Shown: positions 12,620-17,581 of the stretch, in pieces
Position numbering within the stretch: position 1 is the first letter of the stretch
Layout of the letters: the number at the start of each line of letters is the position of its first letter
Assembly: GCA_964618845.1 (NCBI GenBank)
Contig: CAZUCU010000012.1
Location: forward strand, 1 to 17,581
Length of the DNA: 17,581 nt
From: CAZUCU01 sp964618845
Lineage (GTDB): Bacteria; Patescibacteriota; Minisyncoccia; Phycocordibacterales; JAACPR01
Reading direction: 5' to 3'
Position numbers and translations under genes: made by a program
The notes under the pieces: generated by a model
What the model was told of the DNA's origin: nothing
Databases searched by the model: none
The model's input: only the letters and a program-made list of their open reading frames with translations

Positions 12620-12647
12620 TTTACAAATATCAAAAAAATGTTATATT
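12620..12647 (+). promoter_or_regulatory. Promoter of the diadenylate cyclase–ZIP operon (leaderless)
   Basis: TTTACA (12620-12625) and TATATT (12642-12647) have a 16-bp spacer. The -10 box ends 6 nt before the ATG at 12654, so the transcript should start at or next to the start codon. Confidence 0.65.
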
Positions 12648-12653
12648 CCGAAG

Positions 12654-13868
12654 ATGGATTCCTTATTATTAGGTCAAATTGTTTCAATTTCTAATGTTAT
12701 ATTTGCATTTTCAAATATAACATTTTGGGAGGTTTTGGATATTGTTCTGGTGGCATTTGCTATTTACATAGTTTTGCTTTTTGTTAAACAAACTAAATCC
12801 TATTTTGTTGTGGTTGTATCTTTAATTTTAATTTTTTTAAGTTTAATATCTCAAAATTTAAATCTTTCTCTTACCAGATCATTGCTCCAACCAATTTCAA
12901 CTCTTACTTTTATTATCATAGCTATTGTTTTTCAACGTGAGATAAGAAGATTTTTTCGTTGGATAATATTTGGAAAACATCATGTATTTACAAAAGTTAA
13001 GCAGATTAGTAAAGATGCATCTTTAGAAATTGCAGAGGCTCTGCTTTTAATGGCAGACAGAAGAATCGGAGGAATTTTAGTTTTCGCCGGAAAACAGGAT
13101 TTTGAGGAAATAATTGAGGGGGGACAAAATCTAAATGGAGAAATAACCAAAGAATTAATTTTAAGTATTTTTGATACAAATTCACCAGGTCATGATGGTG
13201 CAATAATTATAGAAAATAACTTAATCAAAAAATTCGGGGTTCATCTGCCACTTGCGAGAAATTATGATTCATACAGAAAAACTGGCACACGACACAGAGC
13301 GGGTACAGGAATTACCGAGGATACCGATGCAATAGCACTCATTGTTTCTGAAGAACGAGGAGAAATTAGTATTTCCAAAGAAGGAAAACTTAAATTACTT
13401 AAAGATGAAGAAAATCTTGGAAAAATTTTGAGAGAATTAACTGGAGAAAATGAGGTAAAAGATACAAGTTTTTGGCATTACTTTTTTGTTAACAACTTGT
13501 TTACTAAGATGATTGCTATTTCACTTGCGACATTTTTGTGGTTTGGAATCGTTGTACACTCTGGAGTTATCAAAAAAGAATTCATTGTTCCTCTTTCATT
13601 TCAGTTATTGCCTACAAATTATGAGATTGATGAACAATCAAAGAAACTCCAAGTTGAAATCACTTTACAAGGGAAAAATACTGATATAAACGCTTTTGAT
13701 TCAACAAAACTTGAAGCACAAATTGATGGAAAAAACTTAAAAATAGGAGATCAAAATATAAAGATAACAACCTCAATGATTAATGTTCCTTCTTATCTTT
13801 CTATTATTGATATCGAACCTGAGAGTATTAAAATTAATATTAGAGAAAAAATTCAAACTGAAAATTAA
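12654..13868 (+). CDS. cdaA: Membrane diadenylate cyclase (CdaA-type) fused to a YbbR-like domain
   Basis: The protein has 404 aa. Residues 25-95 hold three transmembrane helices as in CdaA. Residues 115-265 are the DAC domain that joins two ATP into cyclic di-AMP, with DGA (181-183) and RHR in GTRHRAGTG (213-215) both intact. A further membrane helix follows (KMIAISLATFLWFGIV, about 285-300), then one YbbR/CdaR-like outer domain (about 305-400). In Firmicutes the cyclase and its regulator CdaR are separate adjacent genes; here they are one chain, so regulation would be in cis. The gene is leaderless by its promoter and abuts the ZIP gene (TAA then ATG with no gap), forming an operon. Confidence 0.9.
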   Translation: MDSLLLGQIVSISNVIFAFSNITFWEVLDIVLVAFAIYIVLLFVKQTKSYFVVVVSLILIFLSLISQNLNLSLTRSLLQPISTLTFIIIAIVFQREIRRFFRWIIFGKHHVFTKVKQISKDASLEIAEALLLMADRRIGGILVFAGKQDFEEIIEGGQNLNGEITKELILSIFDTNSPGHDGAIIIENNLIKKFGVHLPLARNYDSYRKTGTRHRAGTGITEDTDAIALIVSEERGEISISKEGKLKLLKDEENLGKILRELTGENEVKDTSFWHYFFVNNLFTKMIAISLATFLWFGIVVHSGVIKKEFIVPLSFQLLPTNYEIDEQSKKLQVEITLQGKNTDINAFDSTKLEAQIDGKNLKIGDQNIKITTSMINVPSYLSIIDIEPESIKINIREKIQTEN

Positions 13869-14627
13869 ATGGTAGAAATTATTTTTGCATCAATAATAAT
13901 TATGTTCGCTTCCCTCTCTGGAGTATTTTTTATCTGGAAAAAAATTGGGAGAATTTTAGAGAAAAATTTAGTATTTTTGGTTTCTTTCTCAGCCGGAGTA
14001 TTTCTTTTTATAACTTATTTGTTGACTGAAGAAGTATTTCATCACTCGGGAGACTCTCTTCATTCTGGTATTATATGGATTTTATTTGGAATCTTTATTT
14101 TCTATGGATTATTTAAGGTATTACCAAACTTCCACCATCATCACAATGAATGTGAGAAGGATCATACTCACTCAAGTATTGATGCCCGAAGAATATTAAT
14201 TAGTGACGGAGTTCATAATATTGGAGATGGAATTTTGCTTGCAACTTCATTTATGGCAAGTTTTGGAATCGGAATATTAACAACATTTAGTATTTTCACT
14301 CACGAATTTGTTCAAGAAATTTCTGAATTTTTTGTTCTTAGAGAAGCTGGATACAAAACAAAAAAAGCGCTATGGTTAAATTTTTTGGTTTCTGGAACAA
14401 TTTTAATTGGTGCTATTGGGAGTCTATATATCTTCAAAAGTTTTGAAGCATTAAAAGTACCCCTTTTAGGTATGGCAGCGGGTTCTTTCTTAGTTGTCGT
14501 AGTCAATGATTTGATTCCACATTCAATCAGACATTCAAAGACAAAAATACTCTACCTAAAACATTTGGCTTGGTTTATTTTGGGTTTAGCCTTGATGGCA
14601 ATTGTAGAAGAATTATTTGGACACTAA
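13869..14627 (+). CDS. ZIP-family metal transporter
   Basis: This 252-aa protein has about eight hydrophobic segments. A cytoplasmic-type His-rich loop (HHHH...HTHS, res 89-102) precedes the metal-site helices HNIGDG (116-121) and HEFVQE (145-150), which are the ZIP signatures in TM4 and TM5. It imports zinc or another divalent metal. It starts immediately after the cyclase stop codon and so is co-transcribed and translationally coupled. A link between cyclic di-AMP signalling and metal uptake is possible, but the pairing alone does not prove it. Confidence 0.88.
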   Translation: MVEIIFASIIIMFASLSGVFFIWKKIGRILEKNLVFLVSFSAGVFLFITYLLTEEVFHHSGDSLHSGIIWILFGIFIFYGLFKVLPNFHHHHNECEKDHTHSSIDARRILISDGVHNIGDGILLATSFMASFGIGILTTFSIFTHEFVQEISEFFVLREAGYKTKKALWLNFLVSGTILIGAIGSLYIFKSFEALKVPLLGMAAGSFLVVVVNDLIPHSIRHSKTKILYLKHLAWFILGLALMAIVEELFGH

Positions 14628-14655
14628 AAACAGAAAATCTTATAAACAGACAATT

Positions 14656-14883
14656 CTATTTTAGACTTAATAATTCCATAGCCAGATCAGCAATTTTTTT
14701 CTCTATATTAGCAATTCTTACCTCGAATAATTCAGTTTGGTTTGGGTCCTCAATGATTTTTTTAGAAGCAATAGATTTCAAATTTTCTAAAGTTCTTTGA
14801 AGATTTTCAATTCTTGCCAAGATTAACTCTCTCGGAGCTTTATTGAATTCTGGGTTTAGATACACTCCCCGATCTTCACTCAT
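14656..14883 (-). CDS. Small coiled-coil protein
   Basis: This 75-aa soluble protein is mostly predicted helix, with heptad-like hydrophobics in two stretches (res about 18-42 and 50-74: ILARIENLQRTLENLKSI and VRIANIEKKIADLAMELL). I do not recognise a family. It starts 6 nt after the zinc-ribbon stop and is probably in the same operon. It converges on the ZIP gene with only 28 bp between stops. Confidence 0.65.
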   Translation of the reverse strand: MSEDRGVYLNPEFNKAPRELILARIENLQRTLENLKSIASKKIIEDPNQTELFEVRIANIEKKIADLAMELLSLK

Positions 14884-14889
14884 AGAATT

Positions 14890-15075
14890 TTATCTCAATT
14901 TATTAGCGTCTTCTTTTGAAAGAAATTTAAACATATTTCCTCCGCATTTTGCACATTTTCCTTTTGCGGAATATCTATTGTTTTTTTCCAAAACCACAGG
15001 ATTAACCATTACTTGCATTGTTGGTTTATTTTTTGCATCTCTGCATTTCATACAAAGTGCTTTTAGTTCTGCCAT
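14890..15075 (-). CDS. DUF5679-like zinc-ribbon protein
   Basis: This 61-aa protein has two CxxC knuckles, CMKC (Cys8, Cys11) and CAKC (Cys41, Cys44), separated by a strand-rich loop with VMVNPVVLEKNNRYSAKGKC. This is the DUF5679 layout, a small zinc ribbon common in CPR and Chloroflexi. Its role is unknown; nucleic-acid or protein binding is typical of the fold. It is first in a pair with the coiled-coil gene. Confidence 0.75.
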   Translation of the reverse strand: MAELKALCMKCRDAKNKPTMQVMVNPVVLEKNNRYSAKGKCAKCGGNMFKFLSKEDANKLR

Positions 15076-15136
15076 ATTTTTTCTTAATTATTGATAACTT
15101 TTATATTATAAAACTATAATAAGGTTTTGGGAAGTA

Positions 15137-16828
15137 CTATAAGAACACTTTGGCAAACCTTATATCATCATAAGAATATTGACCACCGAGTGCCCGAAAA
15201 ACCAGACTTAATCGAAACTCTTTTAATTTTTCTGCCTCTTGCCGAACTTTCTCGATCATCGTGTTAAATTCATCTGTTTCTGGCATTAAATACAAAATGT
15301 CATCTTTATTCAAGAGTTCTTCTTCCAATAGTTTTTCTATATGTGTCAAAATCGTTCCGATTTTGACACCTCTTGCAATTAAAATTTCCTCTAAACTTTT
15401 ACCTTCTTTTATCATTTTTAAAGTAATCTCAAATGTGCTTAATTTTTCTCCTGTTTCCTTCACAACTTTGAATTTTTGAGCACCAATTTTATCTAGAAAA
15501 TTCTGATGATGTTTTTCAAATTCTTGATCTTCTAATTTTTTTATAAAATCAAAAATTGTATCTGAAACTTCTCTGAAATTTTTATCAATTCTTTTTACCT
15601 CACTATGTACTTCTAATGCCATTTGATTAAAACCTCGCAAAAATAGACCTTCCAAAGTTTTTATTCTTGATAATGCAACATAACCCTGTCCCTCAACAAA
15701 AGATTTGGATAAATCAATAACCGCACTATCCAAAGTCATACCTTGGCTTTTGTGAATAGTAACAGCCCACGCAAGTTTGAGTGGTACTTGAGAAATTTCT
15801 GCTAAAGTTCTGGCCCCCTCTTCTATCGCCCAATTTTGTGGCGTTGCCTTAAATCTATTTCCATATTTATCTTTCACAATAGGATACCCCCCATCAAAGT
15901 CTATTACTTTTCCAACCGTTCCATTTACATAACCCTCCTTGGGATTATTTTTTACAAACATTACAAGAGCACCTTTTTTGATAATCAAATTTTCTGACAC
16001 CAAACACCCCTTTTTCAATGCCTCCACCAAATTAGCCTTACCTTTAGCGGTCATTTTATATGACCTTGACGGTTCTTTTATTTCATTTAATTTTTTGTTA
16101 TTGAAATAATCTACATTTAAATTATGTGTGAAAATTTTAGTAATGTTGTCATCTTCCTTCTTAATTATTCGGCTATTTAAAATTTCCAGAGATCTATCTG
16201 ACAAATTTCCCTCTCTAATTTCATTCAAAAGATTGAGAAGCGAGCCATCTTCTTGTCGGTATTGTTCACTCAAATAACAAATGTGTAAATCACAATTTCT
16301 CCAAGCTTTTGATTTGAAAGCAAAAGGAATATCAGAAAACTCTTCACTATCCATAAAAATGGTGGGGTCATCTGTAAATTTTTGTTTTTTCTCAATAGGT
16401 GGAAGTTGAAAAAAATCTCCAGAAAAAATTATTTGCATTCCTCCAAATGGCAAATTATTTCTTTTAAATTTTTTGGCAACTTTATCAACTGCATCCAAAG
16501 TAGAATCTTTTAACATAGAAATCTCATCAATAATCAAAACTTTTGTTTTCTCAAATCTTTTCCAAAGATATTGTTTCTGCTCCATAAAATCCAGTTCATA
16601 TTTAGAAATAGTTTCCTTGATGCCAATTCCAGACCAAGAGTGAATTGTCATCCCTCGCAAATGCGTTGCGGCAATCCCGGTTGAAGCCGTTACTGCAACT
16701 TTCACCCCCCTCTCTTTGAGAAAATTTATATATTCATTCAAAACATAGGTTTTCCCCGATCCAGCAGGACCAGTTAAAAAAACATTTTTACCTAATTTTA
16801 AAACTTTTAAAGCTTCTTTTTGAGTCAT
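15137..16828 (-). CDS. PIF1/RecD-like helicase with C-terminal HTH tail
   Basis: With the start at ATG 16828 the product has 563 aa. It is a superfamily 1B DNA helicase: Walker A GPAGSGKT (res 20-27), motif Ia TASTGIAATHLRG, motif II IIDEIS (Asp101, Glu102), motif III GDFFQLPP, and late motifs TIHKSQGMTLDSAVID and YVALSRIKTLEGL. A UvrD-like C-terminal module is followed by a RecQ/HTH_40-type tail (about 455-520, FEITLKMIKEGKSLEEIL...). It probably works in DNA repair, recombination or replication-fork processing. An in-frame GTG at 16849 overlaps the TATACT box, which ends 7 nt before ATG 16828, so I prefer the shorter start. Confidence 0.9.
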   Translation of the reverse strand: MTQKEALKVLKLGKNVFLTGPAGSGKTYVLNEYINFLKERGVKVAVTASTGIAATHLRGMTIHSWSGIGIKETISKYELDFMEQKQYLWKRFEKTKVLIIDEISMLKDSTLDAVDKVAKKFKRNNLPFGGMQIIFSGDFFQLPPIEKKQKFTDDPTIFMDSEEFSDIPFAFKSKAWRNCDLHICYLSEQYRQEDGSLLNLLNEIREGNLSDRSLEILNSRIIKKEDDNITKIFTHNLNVDYFNNKKLNEIKEPSRSYKMTAKGKANLVEALKKGCLVSENLIIKKGALVMFVKNNPKEGYVNGTVGKVIDFDGGYPIVKDKYGNRFKATPQNWAIEEGARTLAEISQVPLKLAWAVTIHKSQGMTLDSAVIDLSKSFVEGQGYVALSRIKTLEGLFLRGFNQMALEVHSEVKRIDKNFREVSDTIFDFIKKLEDQEFEKHHQNFLDKIGAQKFKVVKETGEKLSTFEITLKMIKEGKSLEEILIARGVKIGTILTHIEKLLEEELLNKDDILYLMPETDEFNTMIEKVRQEAEKLKEFRLSLVFRALGGQYSYDDIRFAKVFL

Positions 16829-16835
16829 CAAAAAG

Positions 16836-16841
16836 AGTATA
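16836..16841 (-). promoter_or_regulatory. -10 box of the helicase (leaderless)
   Basis: TATACT on the minus strand ends 7 nt before ATG 16828, and so decides between the GTG at 16849 and this ATG. The gap up to 17027 is otherwise AT-rich. It holds only a weak AAAAGTT/AACTTTT palindrome near 16926 and no gene that I can see. Confidence 0.5.
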
Positions 16842-17027
16842 CCACACACTAAATTTTAATTTCTTTTTTCTTTATACTTTCTTTATCTTTTTTTAAGAAT
16901 TTTTTAAGATTTACCAGTCACTACAAAAGTTAAACTTTTCTAAAAATAAGGGGAAAATTAAGAATCTATAAACTTCCCATCACTTCGGGTGGCAGGTTAA
17001 ATAGAATAATTTTTGAAAATTTAAAAA

Positions 17028-17429
17028 TTATTCACTCGTAACACCATCAAAATCTGCTTCATTCTCTGTTGCTTCTTGTTTCGTGGCCCTCACGATTGCG
17101 TCTTTGTGATGAGAAGGTGCATAGATTGTATAAAATTTCAAGTCTTCTGAATTAGAGGTATTTATGACATTGTGATTTGCACCTTTGGGAACAATCACAG
17201 CATCGCCATCGGTCACATCGTATTCCGTTTCATTTATTACAACTTTTCCCATTCCTGCATCAAATCGGAAAAATTGATCGTTATCATTGTGAACCTCAAA
17301 ACCAATATCTTCATTTGGTTTCAAAGACATCAAAACTAATTGCATCTGCTCACCTGTATATAAAACTTTTCTAAAATTATTATTTTCAACTGTTAATTTT
17401 TCTATATTTTCCTTATATCCTTTTTTCAT
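17028..17429 (-). CDS. Single-domain cupin protein
   Basis: The 133-aa product is one cupin beta barrel. Motif 1 is GFEVHNDNDQFFRFDAGMG (res about 43-61), with His and a Gln where Glu is usual and no second HxH histidine. Motif 2 is GDAVIVPKGANHNVIN. Metal binding is plausible but not certain given these changes. The acidic C-terminal tail (about 115-133) looks disordered. The start is set at 17429 because TATAAT ends 6 nt before this ATG; the in-frame ATG at 17447 lies upstream of that box. The substrate is unknown. Confidence 0.82.
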   Translation of the reverse strand: MKKGYKENIEKLTVENNNFRKVLYTGEQMQLVLMSLKPNEDIGFEVHNDNDQFFRFDAGMGKVVINETEYDVTDGDAVIVPKGANHNVINTSNSEDLKFYTIYAPSHHKDAIVRATKQEATENEADFDGVTSE

Positions 17430-17435
17430 ACCTAT

Positions 17436-17441
17436 ATTATA
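17436..17441 (-). promoter_or_regulatory. -10 box of the cupin gene (leaderless)
   Basis: TATAAT on the minus strand ends 6 nt before ATG 17429. A partial palindrome half (gttaaacctc, about 17462-17471) lies upstream. Confidence 0.5.
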
Positions 17442-17471
17442 TAACATAAAACACCCTAACCGTTAAACCTC

Positions 17472-17506
17472 ATACACGCTCCGACCGTGTATTGATTTTA
17501 TTTTTT
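17472..17506 (+). terminator. Probable plus-strand terminator near the right edge
   Basis: ATACACG (17472-17478) pairs with CGTGTAT (17486-17492) around a 7-nt loop, followed by a T-rich run to 17506. No plus-strand gene is visible just upstream, so its transcript is unknown. The remaining bases to 17581 hold nothing I recognise. Confidence 0.45.
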
Positions 17507-17581
17507 GGTCCAAACTAATTTGGGGGTTAATTTAATATCTCAATTTTTGATTCTGATTTTAACTTCAAAATAAGTTCACTG

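Noticed and set aside
16829..16849. GTG start for the helicase
   Set aside because: It overlaps the TATACT -10 box; ATG 16828 fits the leaderless pattern.
16975..16996. Hairpin cccatcacttcgggtgg as a terminator between the helicase and the cupin
   Set aside because: Pairing is imperfect and no T tract follows on either strand.
17430..17447. Upstream ATG for the cupin
   Set aside because: It lies upstream of the TATAAT box that should drive the gene; ATG 17429 is 6 nt after that box.
1..17581. tRNA, rRNA, transposase or integrase genes
   Set aside because: I looked for cloverleaf ends with CCA/TTCGA-type arms and for recombinase motifs and saw none.

Overview
The window is an AT-rich, gene-dense bacterial stretch with standard-code stops, very short intergenic gaps and many small proteins. 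The gene mix suggests a Patescibacteria/CPR-type genome: a single-chain diadenylate cyclase–YbbR fusion, a DUF5679-like zinc ribbon, a PIF1-type helicase with a C-terminal helix-turn-helix tail, an orphan multi-TM histidine kinase and a Cys-rich single-TM protein. Most starts have no Shine-Dalgarno sequence. That assignment is inference; no rRNA, tRNA or ribosomal protein gene is present to confirm it.

Layout. Bases 1-920 hold a DUF397 protein (less AT-rich than its surroundings, own promoter and terminator) and a small alpha/beta hydrolase. Bases 938-1061 hold a cluster of palindromes around cgaggtttaacctcg. Bases 1081-3993 (minus) are a histidine kinase, a SET-domain lysine methyltransferase and an unrecognised 250-aa protein. 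Bases 4053-7123 (minus) carry a GNAT acetyltransferase, a 30-aa peptide gene with its own promoter, Shine-Dalgarno site and terminator, a ureohydrolase (arginase/agmatinase fold) and a ThiF/MccB-like E1 enzyme. An ABC-F ATPase (7261-8835, plus) is divergent from these. Bases 8938-8991 are a fragment of a second GNAT gene start. Bases 9019-10715 hold a Cys-rich membrane-anchored protein, a second palindrome cluster with the same 34/65/34 spacing, an EamA-type transporter and a small GC-richer transcription unit. Bases 10716-12416 are CTP synthase (pyrG). A second small structured unit follows, then the cyclic-di-AMP synthase–YbbR fusion and a ZIP metal transporter (12654-14627, plus). The right end (14656-17429, minus) holds a coiled-coil protein, a zinc ribbon, a PIF1-like helicase and a cupin.

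Most interesting reading. The E1-like protein and the ureohydrolase overlap by ATGA, and each begins with about 85 residues patterned like a PqqD-type RiPP recognition element. A strongly signalled 30-codon gene ending in RRRRA follows immediately, and then a RimL-type GNAT. This fits a compact peptide-modifying (RiPP) locus: an MccB-like adenylating enzyme, a possible peptide arginase (Arg to Orn), an Arg-tailed precursor and an MccE/RimL-like acetyltransferase. The whole block, with the ABC-F gene, lies between two same-orientation GNAT gene starts, so it may be an inserted island. All of this is inference from sequence and family knowledge.

Two other structural themes stand out. First, at about ten starts a TATAAT-like -10 box ends 6-7 nt before the start codon, which implies leaderless mRNAs; this also fixes the starts of the cupin and the helicase. 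Second, two intergenic palindrome clusters 8.5 kb apart keep exactly the same internal spacing.
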